Source: Treponema sp.
GTDB taxonomy: Bacteria; Spirochaetota; Spirochaetia; Treponematales; Treponemataceae
DNA: 35,291 nucleotides
NCBI GenBank assembly: GCA_024695475.1
Contig: JAILIC010000107.1
Location: forward strand, 1 to 35,291
Reading direction: 5' to 3'
Both the position numbers and the translations under genes were made by a program. This document shows positions 1 to 9,296 of this stretch, in pieces. The first letter of the stretch is position 1. Every line of letters begins with the position of its first letter. Below the pieces are notes generated by a model. It was not told the DNA's origin, ran no database searches, and saw only the letters and a program-made list of their open reading frames with translations.

Positions 1-2
1 TA

Positions 3-170
3 CTTGATATGGTAGGAACTATACGGTACACATCTGCAAGTGATAAAAAACTATCTGTAACGGTTGAACCGATTGAGTTAACTGATGCTCGGTTGCTGCA
101 AAGCTGGCCTAAAACAATTTATCGTATATGTATTACGTATACTACCGATATTACGGTTGTTTTTGAATAA
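3..170 (+). CDS. 3' end of an unidentified gene (partial)
   Basis: An open frame runs in from the left edge and ends at TAA 168-170, giving 55 visible residues that finish in YTTDITVVFE. The residue mix (alternating hydrophobic and polar, many T, I and V) looks like beta-rich coding sequence. No domain can be recognised from this tail. It converges on the minus-strand response regulator with only about 22 bases between the two stop codons, and no terminator hairpin is visible there. It could instead be a chance open frame, since 165 bases is short. The upstream sequence would decide this. Confidence 0.45.
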   Translation, partial: LDMVGTIRYTSASDKKLSVTVEPIELTDARLLQSWPKTIYRICITYTTDITVVFE

Positions 171-192
171 AACTATTATTTAAACTGAGAAA

Positions 193-1467
193 TTAGATTT
201 GCTTATTGTTTTTCATGACAGACTCTTTATATTCTTTTGGGGAACACCCTTCGATTTTTTTAAATACCGTACTAAAGTAGAAAGCACTTTCAAAACCGAG
301 CCGATCAGCAAGTTCATAGATTTTAATATCAGGAGATTGGACAATCATACGTTTTGCGGCGGTAATTTTTTCATTGGTAACATACTCAACAAAGCCAATT
401 TTACATGATTTTGCAAAGAGTTGACTGACATAGTTAGGGGTAAAGCCAAACTCCTGAGCAATATCGTTGAGCGAAAGCCGTTTTGTGATATTTGTTTTAA
501 TAAAGTCCTGTACGTTTTCTATGATATGGTCTTTATAATTTGCCACCTGCATATCTGCAGCATATACGATAGGTTCTTGTTCTGTGGCATGTTTTGTAGG
601 TGTATCGCCTGAACCATTTATGCTTTGGTAGGATAATGCAATATCAAAAATTTGTGATACGGTTGTCCCAATTGTACAGAGTAAATCGACACTAAAATAC
701 GAAAAGAGAATTTCTTTCATGTGACTCATGATATCTGCAATATCTTGAGATTGGTCTGTCTGAGTCATGCAAGTTATGGCAAAGTGTTGGGGATCAAGTC
801 CTGTGACGATACAAGGACAGTATTTACTTACGGTTTCCTGACAGGTTTGTAGTGTACTGGCATAGAGTTTGGTGAGTGTTTCTTTTGCCAGTTCCCTATC
901 TTGTTTGTATACCAACTCACATAGTACTACCGTATATTGGTCACCGGTAAAAACGATTCCCAGTTCTTTTGATTGCTGTTCTACTTGTAGGGGAGAGTCA
1001 AAATTTTTATTGAATAAGCGTAAGAAGAATCTATCTATAAACAAATCACTTTTATCAGAAACACTTTGTGGTGATGTACCTTTACAATTTTTAACAAATG
1101 CTTGAGCTTTTTTCATTGATGCAGTAAGTATGTCTGGAGTAAGTGTAATTTTGACTAAATAATCGATAGCTTGGAGTTGTATTGCCTCTTTTGCAAATGA
1201 AAAATCTTCATAGCTTGTTAAAAACACTATTGCAGGCAGTTGCCCATATTTTTGGCGGCATTCTTTTGCAACTTCCAGTCCATTTTTTATGGGCATATTG
1301 ATATCCATGAGTACGATATCCGGGTGTTTGGTATCGATGGCTGCAAGAGCTTCTGCTCCATTATGTGCTGTGGCAACTATCTCCATATCGAGAGCTGCCC
1401 AGTCTATCATTGACTTAATGCCGACTAATACCAGTAGTTCATCATCAGCAACTAACACTTTTATCAT
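193..1467 (-). CDS. YesN-type response regulator with AraC-family DNA-binding domain
   Basis: This 424-residue cytoplasmic transcription factor is the output half of a two-component system. Residues 1-120 form a receiver domain: acidic pair D8/D9, phosphoacceptor D55 in IVLMDINMP, and conserved K106 in DYLVK. Residues about 325-420 carry two helix-turn-helix units of the AraC type (LSLNDIAQEFGFTPNYVSQLF, then IYELADRLGFESAFYFSTVFKK). The middle 200 residues match no domain I can name, which is usual for YesN proteins. Its ATG overlaps the kinase stop by 4 bases, so the two are translationally coupled. Family members usually control nearby transport or polysaccharide genes. The target here cannot be read from the sequence. 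Confidence 0.93.
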   Translation of the reverse strand: MIKVLVADDELLVLVGIKSMIDWAALDMEIVATAHNGAEALAAIDTKHPDIVLMDINMPIKNGLEVAKECRQKYGQLPAIVFLTSYEDFSFAKEAIQLQAIDYLVKITLTPDILTASMKKAQAFVKNCKGTSPQSVSDKSDLFIDRFFLRLFNKNFDSPLQVEQQSKELGIVFTGDQYTVVLCELVYKQDRELAKETLTKLYASTLQTCQETVSKYCPCIVTGLDPQHFAITCMTQTDQSQDIADIMSHMKEILFSYFSVDLLCTIGTTVSQIFDIALSYQSINGSGDTPTKHATEQEPIVYAADMQVANYKDHIIENVQDFIKTNITKRLSLNDIAQEFGFTPNYVSQLFAKSCKIGFVEYVTNEKITAAKRMIVQSPDIKIYELADRLGFESAFYFSTVFKKIEGCSPKEYKESVMKNNKQI

Positions 1468-3254
1468 TTTGTACCTCTGCCTGATGGGCCTGGAATACGT
1501 ACTGTTATAATAGTATATTCTTGTTCTTTACTTACAATTGATAAACCATAGGTTGTACCAAATGCATATTGGAGACGTTTGTGGACATTTGCCAGCCCTA
1601 TATGTCGGAAGAGACTACCTTTATTGGTATTCTGATCTGATAGTACATTTGCAATGGTTGCTTCAGACATGCCAATTCCATTGTCCTTGACGTCAATTTG
1701 TGTATCTCCATTATTGCATGATTTTATGGTTATGGTAATCTCTCCAGCTGTTCCTTTAGGTTCTATACCATGAAAGATAGCGTTTTCAATGATTGGCTGG
1801 AGTGTAAAACGGGGAATCTGGCAATCACGCAATGACTTATCCTCAAAGGTGACTGACAGTGAAATGGAACCCCCATATCGATATTTTTGGATAACAAAAT
1901 AATCATCGAGAAGATTGAGTTCTTCATGTAAGGATATTTCTTGTGCGGTAGTATTGGAGATATTTTTTAATAGGCTTGCAAGGGCTGTTACCATCTCTGC
2001 AATACCTGGAGCATTTTGAATGGTTGCCATCCATCGGATAGAGTTAAGAGTGTTATATAAAAAGTGTGGATTGATTTGACTTTGAAGCATCTTGTACTCT
2101 AGTTCCTGGCGTTGTTTTTCATTGGCGATTTTAATTGAGAGTAGGTTTTGTATGCTATTTGCCATGGTATTGATACCTTTGCCAATACTTCCAAGTTCAT
2201 CTTCCCACTCGATGGTGTTATCTAGTGAAAAGTCCCCATCGGAAATTGCTTGGAGTCGCTCTTGTAGTCGATGAACGCGTACGGTGATAATGAGTGTAAA
2301 CAAGCGACGGAGTACAAAAGCAAAAAGAGCAAGCGCTATGACAATAGAAGTTATCACTTGCATAAAAAAGATTGTTTGTTGAGTGTTTTGCTTTTGTGAG
2401 AGTACTTGAGTATAGTTTATAGGAAACGAAGAAAAAGGATAGCTTACAAATAATTGCTTGTGTTTACCCATATAGACGTAGCCTGTTTTTGTATGGCTGT
2501 TTATTGTTTTAGCTCGTATGGTATGTGCGTGGTCAAAATCGATGTAACTTTGTTTTATGGTACTGTCTTGCAATTGGTATATGGCATTATCGAGTGAAAG
2601 ATAAAATGAAGTATCTTTGTCTTGATGATAGTTTTTGAGAGAGTCGATAAAGAGATCTGCGGAAATACTTATATAGACATAACCAATGATTTTTTTTGAA
2701 TAGACATTGGTTATAGGTTGCATGATGGGAATGACATATTCACCGGAGTCGAAGCTCAGCGGATCGGGAATGAGCATGTTGCATTGTACTTTTTGGTCGG
2801 CAAAAGTAAGTAGTTTTTGTAGCACTGTTGCGTTGAGTGGTATGCTTTGCTGGGTATGGGTTCCTGTTTGTATGATTTTGCCATGGAGATCGGTTATGAC
2901 AAAACGACAGATATAATACGAAGCTGGACAGTTTTGTACTTGCTCTAAAACCCTGTCATAGATTTCAAGGGCCTGCTTGGTAGGGGTTGTGTTGTTGTCA
3001 GAATAATCACTGTCAAGGTAGTCGGTGAGCTGGGAGCTTGTGTTACACCAGCGTATCAGCTGTAATATAGAAGAAATTTGTTGTTCAGAAATGCTTTGTA
3101 TAAATTGTAAATTAAACTCCGTAGCATGTATGGTATTTTGGCGTATATAGGATTTATACCAAATAGAACTAAAAATGGTGATGAGGAGTGCCAGTAAAAG
3201 TGAAGAAGTAACAGATAGTATGGTTATTCTAAAAGTAAGTGTTTTTGTATTCAT
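1464..3254 (-). CDS. YesM-type membrane sensor histidine kinase
   Basis: This predicted inner-membrane sensor has an N-terminal membrane helix (about residues 8-30), a large extracytoplasmic domain of about 260 residues, a second helix near residue 300, and a HAMP-like linker. The kinase core follows, with the family box SQINPHFLYNTLNSIRWM containing the phospho-histidine. ATP-binding motifs are IIENAIFHG (N box) and DNGIGM (G1). This is the His_kinase/HATPase arrangement that partners YesN regulators. I chose ATG 3254 because it overlaps the upstream stop as ATGA; an in-frame ATG at 3266 would add four residues. It sits between a GHL10 lipoprotein gene and the regulator gene, both with 4-base overlaps, so the three are probably one transcript. 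The ligand is unknown. Confidence 0.93.
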   Translation of the reverse strand: MNTKTLTFRITILSVTSSLLLALLITIFSSIWYKSYIRQNTIHATEFNLQFIQSISEQQISSILQLIRWCNTSSQLTDYLDSDYSDNNTTPTKQALEIYDRVLEQVQNCPASYYICRFVITDLHGKIIQTGTHTQQSIPLNATVLQKLLTFADQKVQCNMLIPDPLSFDSGEYVIPIMQPITNVYSKKIIGYVYISISADLFIDSLKNYHQDKDTSFYLSLDNAIYQLQDSTIKQSYIDFDHAHTIRAKTINSHTKTGYVYMGKHKQLFVSYPFSSFPINYTQVLSQKQNTQQTIFFMQVITSIVIALALFAFVLRRLFTLIITVRVHRLQERLQAISDGDFSLDNTIEWEDELGSIGKGINTMANSIQNLLSIKIANEKQRQELEYKMLQSQINPHFLYNTLNSIRWMATIQNAPGIAEMVTALASLLKNISNTTAQEISLHEELNLLDDYFVIQKYRYGGSISLSVTFEDKSLRDCQIPRFTLQPIIENAIFHGIEPKGTAGEITITIKSCNNGDTQIDVKDNGIGMSEATIANVLSDQNTNKGSLFRHIGLANVHKRLQYAFGTTYGLSIVSKEQEYTIITVRIPGPSGRGTK

Positions 3255-4480
3255 TGTTCTGTACATAACAAAGTACGTATGTTTTCCATCTCTTGTGCAG
3301 CTGAATCTTTGAACATATCTCTATAGTCAAAGAGCGAGAAGCCTTGTACTTGTGTATCTGATTGGCATATGGCAATTTGCCGTGCGATGATATTACTATA
3401 AGATATCCATTCGCTTGTTGAGTTTCCATCTTTTACATTTGTTCCTGCATGGTAGAGTGCTAAACCTGCATACAAGGCTACGGGGCTTTCATTGGTGAGA
3501 GCCTTCCATTGTTCTAGGCAGTTTTCAAAAGCCCATGGAGCAACTTCACCATTACCAAGACGCGGCTCAAAGCCCCAATAAATTTGGGGCATGATATAAT
3601 CTATATGACTTGCATCTGAAAGCCAGGTATCGATATCGGTAAGATATTGCTGTGTACTTCGTAGATTGGATATGTTACCGACGGGACTGATACCAAAGAG
3701 GCAGTCGGGTTTTTCGTTATGTACGGCAGTATGTACCTGCTGGATAAAAGTTGATACAGCATCACGTCTCCATTGAGTTAAAGACTTTGTACTGCCAGAT
3801 TGCTCATAATCAGTTTTATCAAATGAAAGAGCAGGATCGTTGTCATTTATTAACGGGTAAAAATAATCATCAAACTGTACGCCATCTATGTCATAGTTTT
3901 GGCAGAGCTCTGTAATGGTTGCAACAAGATATGCTTGTACCTGTTGGCTTGAAGGATTTAGGTAGTACTGATTTTTATGAAAAAGGACGTTGCGATGATG
4001 TGTATCAGACTTCCACCACAGTGGAACTATGCTATCATCAGGTAATTCATCAAACAAGGAAACCGATCCAATACGATATGGATTTATCCATGCATGAATT
4101 TGTATGCCTTTGGCATGCGCTATTTGTATGATTATTTCGAGAGGATCGTAGGATGTCTGTATGCCTATAGCACCAGAAGCATATTTTGACATAGGAAAGT
4201 ATGTTGATTTGAGGTAATAGGAATCACTATGACTGTGGACGTGAAGAAAGATGGCATTAAGTCCGTTATTTTTGACGGTGTCTACAAGTGTTTGTACTGC
4301 TTCTTTAAACGAAGACTCTTCTTTTGGTAATGCATCCCAGTCAAAGTACGAAAACCATACACCTCGTAATTCTGTAGCAGGTGGTTGTACTTCTTCAGGG
4401 ATCTCCTCTATTTGTCTGGTTATCATACAGCCACTAAAAAGGATAAGCATAGTACAGGTGCATAACAAAACATACTTCAT
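3251..4480 (-). CDS. Glycoside-hydrolase-like family 10 (DUF187/YngK-type) lipoprotein
   Basis: A 409-residue protein begins with a short lipoprotein signal, MKYVLLCTCTMLILFSGC, so Cys18 would be lipidated. The mature part matches the GHL10 fold: LRGVWFSYFDWDAL, a TIM-barrel strand FLHVHSHSDSYY, KGIQIHAWINPYR, DGVQFDDYFYP and a late IMPQIYWGF. Family members are thought to act on cell-wall or other glycans, but few have a proven substrate. The open frame extends 29 codons further upstream; I chose ATG 4480 because the signal peptide starts there. No strong ribosome-binding site is visible for either choice. It is the first gene of a three-gene run with the YesM/YesN pair, so it may process or bind the ligand that the kinase senses (inference). 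Confidence 0.85.
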   Translation of the reverse strand: MKYVLLCTCTMLILFSGCMITRQIEEIPEEVQPPATELRGVWFSYFDWDALPKEESSFKEAVQTLVDTVKNNGLNAIFLHVHSHSDSYYLKSTYFPMSKYASGAIGIQTSYDPLEIIIQIAHAKGIQIHAWINPYRIGSVSLFDELPDDSIVPLWWKSDTHHRNVLFHKNQYYLNPSSQQVQAYLVATITELCQNYDIDGVQFDDYFYPLINDNDPALSFDKTDYEQSGSTKSLTQWRRDAVSTFIQQVHTAVHNEKPDCLFGISPVGNISNLRSTQQYLTDIDTWLSDASHIDYIMPQIYWGFEPRLGNGEVAPWAFENCLEQWKALTNESPVALYAGLALYHAGTNVKDGNSTSEWISYSNIIARQIAICQSDTQVQGFSLFDYRDMFKDSAAQEMENIRTLLCTEQ

Positions 4481-4558
4481 ATCTATAAACTGTATCATCA
4501 TTATATAAAACTGACAATTATAGAGTTGTATAAGAACTTCAGTTTTTTGATTGTACCC

Positions 4559-4588
4559 TTGAATCATAAATATATATCGGTGTAAGAT
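4559..4588 (+). promoter_or_regulatory. Candidate asnA promoter
   Basis: TTGAAT at 4559-4564 and TAAGAT at 4583-4588 are separated by 18 bases, a fair sigma-70 match. It lies 26 bases before asnA, followed by the strong ribosome-binding site GGAGG at about 4603. The 134-base gap also has to hold the divergent promoter for the GHL10 lipoprotein, for which I see no convincing match. Confidence 0.4.
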
Positions 4589-4614
4589 ATGCGTATATTT
4601 TCGGAGGAGCTAAC

Positions 4615-5652
4615 ATGTCTCATATACAACTGCCTGCAGGGTATAAAGCGTTATTGTCTGTAAAAGAAACAGAGCATGCAATTGTTGCAATAAAGAATTT
4701 TTTTCAAACTTCACTTTCTACTGGACTTAATTTGACTCGGGTGACGGCTCCATTGTTTGTCCCTTCAGGAGTCGGTCTTAATGATGATCTTAACGGTGTA
4801 GAGCGTCCCGTACGGTTTCCTGTAAAAGATATGGGTGAAACCCAGATGGAAATCGTCCACTCACTTGCAAAATGGAAACGTGTAAAAGTTACGGAACTGA
4901 ATCTTCGTCCAGGATTTGGTATCTATACTGATATGAATGCTATTCGTGCTGATGAAGAATTGGATAATATGCATTCATTGTATGTCGATCAGTGGGATTG
5001 GGAAATGGCAATTGAGCCATCAGATCGTTCTATTGCTTATTTAAAGGAACAGGTGCAGAAAATCTATACCTGTCTCAAAAAAGTTGAGTTTTATATTTAT
5101 GATCGGTATGAAAAGATACAGCCGGTGTTGCCAAAAAACATTACGTTCTTGTATGCAGACGACTTACAGCGGCAATATCCGTCATTGACACCGAAAGAAC
5201 GTGAAAACAAAGTGTGCGAGCAGTACGGAGCGGTCTTTCTTATGGGTATTGGCGGTAAGCTTCCTGATGGCAGTATTCATGACGGACGTGCTCCTGATTA
5301 CGATGACTGGATTACAAAGACTGAAGATGGCCATGTGGGATTAAATGGTGATTTGTTGGTTTGGAATCCAGTATTGCATTGTGCTATGGAATTGAGCAGT
5401 ATGGGTATTCGTGTTAGTCCAGAGAGTTTGAAAGCTCAGCTGGAAGAACGCGCTTGTACTGAACGCTCAAACCTTGAATTCCACAAAAAATTGCTTGCTG
5501 GTCAGCTGACCCAAACAATGGGTGGCGGTATTGGACAGAGCCGCTTGTGTATGTATTTTTTACGTAAAGCTCATATTGGTGAAACTCAGGTAAGTACTTG
5601 GCCTGAAAGTATGCGCCAAGAATGCAGCAAAGCGGGAATCCCCTTATTATAA
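4615..5652 (+). CDS. asnA: Aspartate-ammonia ligase
   Basis: This cytoplasmic enzyme of 345 residues makes asparagine from aspartate, ammonia and ATP (AMP-forming, EC 6.3.1.1). It has the class II aminoacyl-tRNA-synthetase-like fold. Characteristic blocks are visible in order: RPVRFPVKD, EIVHSLAKWKR, MNAIRADEELDNMHSLYVDQWDWE as separated segments, LMGIGGKLPDG followed by HDGRAPDYDDW, GLNGDLLVWN, and GGGIGQSR near the C-terminus. The length fits the family (about 330-345). The ATG is preceded by GGAGG at a good distance. It stands alone between a divergent lipoprotein gene and valS, which has its own promoter. Identification is secure. Confidence 0.97.
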   Translation: MSHIQLPAGYKALLSVKETEHAIVAIKNFFQTSLSTGLNLTRVTAPLFVPSGVGLNDDLNGVERPVRFPVKDMGETQMEIVHSLAKWKRVKVTELNLRPGFGIYTDMNAIRADEELDNMHSLYVDQWDWEMAIEPSDRSIAYLKEQVQKIYTCLKKVEFYIYDRYEKIQPVLPKNITFLYADDLQRQYPSLTPKERENKVCEQYGAVFLMGIGGKLPDGSIHDGRAPDYDDWITKTEDGHVGLNGDLLVWNPVLHCAMELSSMGIRVSPESLKAQLEERACTERSNLEFHKKLLAGQLTQTMGGGIGQSRLCMYFLRKAHIGETQVSTWPESMRQECSKAGIPLL

Positions 5653-5707
5653 AATATACGTATACCGTAAACGACGGTTTGTTTGGTGTCTGGTGTCGCT
5701 TATAACA

Positions 5708-5736
5708 TTGTATCTCCTGTTAAAAATTATTATAAT
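5708..5736 (+). promoter_or_regulatory. Candidate valS promoter
   Basis: TTGTAT at 5708-5713 and a perfect TATAAT at 5731-5736 are 17 bases apart. Transcription would start near 5743, leaving a leader of about 54 bases before the chosen valS ATG. That leader is too short for a T-box. Confidence 0.6.
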
Positions 5737-5796
5737 AGTGGGAACTTTTAAAGTGATTTTTTCCTACACCAAATGAGGTGCCGACAGGAGTTTGTT

Positions 5797-8544
5797 ATGA
5801 AAGCCATTGAATTAGAAAAGGCATATAATCCAAAAGATTTTGAGGATCGTTTATATAAAAAATGGACGGACGAAGGGTATTTTAAACCAGTTTCCGATGA
5901 GGATTCTCCTGTTCATGAACAGCGCGATGTAAAAGGCAACCCGGCCTATACAGTAGTTATTCCTCCGCCAAACGTAACTGGTGTTCTTCACATGGGACAC
6001 GGACTTAATAATGTACTTCAGGATATCGTTGTCCGCTATCACCGTATGCGTGGTGATAATACATTATGGGTTCCTGGTACTGACCATGCTGGTATTGCAA
6101 CACAGAATGTTGTTGAGCGTGCTCTAAAAAAAGAAGGAAAGACACGAAACGATCTCGGACGTGAAAAATTTTTGGAACGTACCTGGGCTGTAAAAGAAGA
6201 TCATCATGCTACGATTGTAAAGCAGCAACGTCGTATCGGTAACAGTGTTGATTGGAGCCGAGAACGTTTTACTATGGACGAAGGTTTATCAAAAGCAGTA
6301 CGTAATGTCTTTGTAACATTGTATGAGCGTGGTCTTATCTATAAAGGTCATTACTTGGTTAACTGGTGTCCACGTTGTGGTACAGCACTTGCTGATGATG
6401 AAGTAGATCATACAGATACTCCAGGAGCTATGTATCATATCTGGTATGAGTTTGCAGATGGACCTGCACCTGATGGATCTACTCGTATCGAAATTGCAAC
6501 AACTCGTCCAGAAACGTTGCTTGGTGATACTGCTGTTGCTGTAAATCCTGAAGATGAACGCTATAAAGGTATTGTTGGCAAAAAGCTAAAACTGCCTTTG
6601 ACTGACCGTGTTATTCCTTTGATTGCCGATGCCTATGTTGATAAAGAATTTGGTACCGGTATGGTAAAAATTACTCCTGCACATGATCCTAACGACTGGA
6701 ATGTAGGTAAGCGTAACAATCTTGAAATTATCAATATATTAAATCCCGACGGTACTTTGAACGAAAACTGTCCTGAAAAATATCGTGGACTTACTTGTCC
6801 AAAAGCTCGTGAACTGATTATTGCTGATTTGCAGGCACAGGGCTTGTACAAAGGTGAAGAAAAAATAACACACTCTGTTGGTCATTGTTATCGTTGTGGT
6901 ACTGTTGTTGAGCCATATCTCAGTGATCAGTGGTTTGTTAAGATGCAGCCTCTTGCTGACAAAGCTCTCAAAGCTTGGCGTGATGGCGAAATTGTATTCT
7001 ATCCACGTAAATGGGAAAATACCTATCAGCGTTGGCTTGAAAATATCCGTGATTGGTGTATCAGTAGACAGCTTTGGTGGGGACACCGTATTCCTGTCTG
7101 GTACTGTCAAAAATGTGGTGAGACAATCGTTTCACGAGAGGATCCTTGTACCTGTCCTAAATGTGGTGCTGCAAAAGAGGAATTAAAGCAGGATCCTGAT
7201 GTTCTTGATACTTGGTTCTCATCTTGGTTGTGGCCATTTAGTACACTGGGCTGGCCTCAGGATACTGATGATTTAAAGAAATTCTATCCGACGACAGCTC
7301 TTGTTACGGCTTATGATATTATCTTCTTCTGGGTAAGCCGTATGATTATGGCTGGTTTGGAATTTACAGGCAAGGCTCCGTTCCATGATATCTACATTCA
7401 CGGTCTGGTACGTGATAAGCAAGGACGAAAAATGAGTAAGTCCTTGGGTAATGGTATTGATCCATTGGAAATTGTTGATATGTATGGCGCTGATGCACTT
7501 AAATTTACGTTGTCGTTTATGTGTGCACAAGGGCAGGATATTCTGGTTGATAAAGATTCCTTTAAACTTGGTAGCCGTTTTGCAAATAAAGTATGGAATG
7601 CCAGCCGCTATATTTTGGGTAATCTGGAAGGTCGTACATTAGTTCCTGTTACTGATGCTGATTTGACAGAATTGGATAAGTGGATTTATGCTTGCCTTGA
7701 TAAGGCTACTCGTGCAGAGCGAGAAGCTCTTGAAAGCTATCGTTATAATGATGCAGCTTCTACTATCTATGAGTATTTCTGGAATGAATTCTGTGACTGG
7801 TATGTTGAAGCTACTAAGCTGTCATTTAAGAATGGAGATGATGCAGAAAAAGACCGGGCAGTATCGGTATTGCTCAATGTTCTTGAAGAAAGTTTGCGTC
7901 TGTTACATCCATTCTTGCCATTTGTTACAGAAGAAATTTATGGCAAGCTGCCTCTTGCAGAAATCTGTAAGAACCGCAAGGCTAGTGGTACAAATAAGGT
8001 ACTGTCTAATTCCTTGTATGAAGGCATGTTGATAGCAGCACCATTCCCAGAAAATAATGATAGCCGTGTTGATGGCACAATTACTGATCGTTTTGAATCA
8101 TTAAAATCTTTGATTAGTTCTGTTCGTGGTTTGCGTACTGAGTGTGGTATTGATCCGGCTGCAAAGATTCATTTGGCGGTAAAGGTAATATCAGGCAGTG
8201 CTGCTGAAGTTTGCAAAGAAAAGACAGATATGATTTGTCTGCTTGCTGGTATTGCTCAGGTTACATTTGTTGATGAAAAGCCAGCTTCTTCTGTTGGTAC
8301 TGTTGGTACAGGATTTGAGGCATTTATTCTTATCGATGCTTCTGTAAATAAAGATGCACTGGTTGCTCGCTTTAAGAAGGCTCTTGAAAGTGAAGAAAAG
8401 TTGGTACAGCGTTCAGAAGCTAAACTGAATGGTAAGTTTGTGGAACATGCTCCTGCAGAAGTCGTTGCTTCTGAACGGGAAAAACTTGCTGAAAGTAAGA
8501 GACGTATTGAAAAGCTTTCATCGTATATTGAAAGTCTTTCATAA
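5797..8544 (+). CDS. valS: Valyl-tRNA synthetase
   Basis: This 915-residue class I enzyme charges tRNA-Val. The ATP-binding HIGH-type motif reads HMGH (residues 65-68, within PPPNVTGVLHMGH). The second signature KMSKS is at residues 545-549. Cysteine pairs in WCPRCG and YRCG, and again around residues 440-460, suggest zinc-knuckle-like inserts. The editing domain carries TTRPETLLGDTAVAV. The last 60 residues form the ValRS coiled-coil arm (EEKLVQRSEAKLNGKFVEHAP). The open frame starts at 5773, but AGGAG at 5786-5790 sits correctly for ATG 5797, which also gives the usual N-terminus. Downstream, an HD-domain gene follows after 31 bases and is probably co-transcribed. Confidence 0.98.
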   Translation: MKAIELEKAYNPKDFEDRLYKKWTDEGYFKPVSDEDSPVHEQRDVKGNPAYTVVIPPPNVTGVLHMGHGLNNVLQDIVVRYHRMRGDNTLWVPGTDHAGIATQNVVERALKKEGKTRNDLGREKFLERTWAVKEDHHATIVKQQRRIGNSVDWSRERFTMDEGLSKAVRNVFVTLYERGLIYKGHYLVNWCPRCGTALADDEVDHTDTPGAMYHIWYEFADGPAPDGSTRIEIATTRPETLLGDTAVAVNPEDERYKGIVGKKLKLPLTDRVIPLIADAYVDKEFGTGMVKITPAHDPNDWNVGKRNNLEIINILNPDGTLNENCPEKYRGLTCPKARELIIADLQAQGLYKGEEKITHSVGHCYRCGTVVEPYLSDQWFVKMQPLADKALKAWRDGEIVFYPRKWENTYQRWLENIRDWCISRQLWWGHRIPVWYCQKCGETIVSREDPCTCPKCGAAKEELKQDPDVLDTWFSSWLWPFSTLGWPQDTDDLKKFYPTTALVTAYDIIFFWVSRMIMAGLEFTGKAPFHDIYIHGLVRDKQGRKMSKSLGNGIDPLEIVDMYGADALKFTLSFMCAQGQDILVDKDSFKLGSRFANKVWNASRYILGNLEGRTLVPVTDADLTELDKWIYACLDKATRAEREALESYRYNDAASTIYEYFWNEFCDWYVEATKLSFKNGDDAEKDRAVSVLLNVLEESLRLLHPFLPFVTEEIYGKLPLAEICKNRKASGTNKVLSNSLYEGMLIAAPFPENNDSRVDGTITDRFESLKSLISSVRGLRTECGIDPAAKIHLAVKVISGSAAEVCKEKTDMICLLAGIAQVTFVDEKPASSVGTVGTGFEAFILIDASVNKDALVARFKKALESEEKLVQRSEAKLNGKFVEHAPAEVVASEREKLAESKRRIEKLSSYIESLS

Positions 8545-8575
8545 TATCTGCCGATAAGTAATGAGGGGTGTGCTT

Positions 8576-9178
8576 ATGAAAGAAAAGATTCGTATGAATG
8601 TACAAAGACCGGGACAGATGGATAATCAAACAATGCTCCAGTTAAAGGGAATCTTTTTGGCTCCGTATATGCAGCTGGCAACTGCACTTATCGGAAAAGC
8701 ACGCTTTGCAGGTGGTAACATGTTCCGCCATCAAATTGATACGATGGGTATCCTTATTGATTATGGATATATCGATAGCATTTTATTAAAGGCTTCTGTT
8801 ATCCATGATGTTGTTGAAGATATTCCAGGTTTTGATCATAACCAGATCATCAATTTGGATGAGCAGGGAAAAGAAGTGTACGAACTGGTTCTTGAAGTTA
8901 CAAAGCGAGAAGGCCAGACAAAGGCAGAGTTTCTTCGTGGTATTATTGAGAATGGTAGTAGACGGGCAAAGATACTAAAATGTGCAGACCGCATTAGTAA
9001 TATGATAAGCTTGGGGTTTGTTACAGATCCTAAGTTTATCGAGCGCTATTGTGATGAAACTGAATATTTTATTTTTCCTATTGCCTTGGAAGTTGATTAC
9101 AATATGTATCAGGAACTGATCAATTTAGTAATATCCCGACGTAAGTATCTGGAGGATTCTGGATATATTAAAAACTAA
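8576..9178 (+). CDS. Stand-alone HD hydrolase, probable small (p)ppGpp hydrolase
   Basis: A 200-residue protein resembles the hydrolase half of RelA/SpoT enzymes. Motifs in order are FRHQ (metal-binding His), ASVIHDVVEDI (HD pair followed by ED), EVTKREGQTKAEF, and KILKCADRISNM (last metal-binding Asp). No synthetase or TGS domain follows, so the expected activity is removal of pyrophosphate from alarmones, as in MESH1-like proteins. It could also hydrolyse another nucleotide. I chose ATG 8576 because GAGGGG at 8562-8567 is correctly spaced for it; an in-frame start at 8561 would add five residues. It lies 31 bases after valS and ends before a bidirectional terminator, so it probably shares the valS transcript. 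That is a suggestive link to amino-acid-starvation signalling. Confidence 0.8.
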   Translation: MKEKIRMNVQRPGQMDNQTMLQLKGIFLAPYMQLATALIGKARFAGGNMFRHQIDTMGILIDYGYIDSILLKASVIHDVVEDIPGFDHNQIINLDEQGKEVYELVLEVTKREGQTKAEFLRGIIENGSRRAKILKCADRISNMISLGFVTDPKFIERYCDETEYFIFPIALEVDYNMYQELINLVISRRKYLEDSGYIKN

Positions 9179-9208
9179 GAGTGACTTAAAAGCATATTCT
9201 GAATGTAT

Positions 9209-9247
9209 AAAAAAGGGCTGCCTCAATGGGCAGCCTCTTTTTTTGCT
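9209..9247. terminator. Bidirectional intrinsic terminator
   Basis: GGCTGCC and GGCAGCC form a GC-rich stem around a short loop, flanked by A-runs on the left and a seven-base T-run on the right. It therefore works for the plus-strand HD gene and for minus-strand cstA, which converge here. Confidence 0.9.
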
Positions 9248-9296
9248 GAGTCAAGGCCTTGAGCAAGCGTACCTTGACTAGACGTATTCTTGTGTG

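Noticed and set aside
5653..5796. Possible T-box leader before valS
   Set aside because: The predicted leader is only about 54 bases, with no stem I, no specifier loop and no conserved T-box sequence or terminator.
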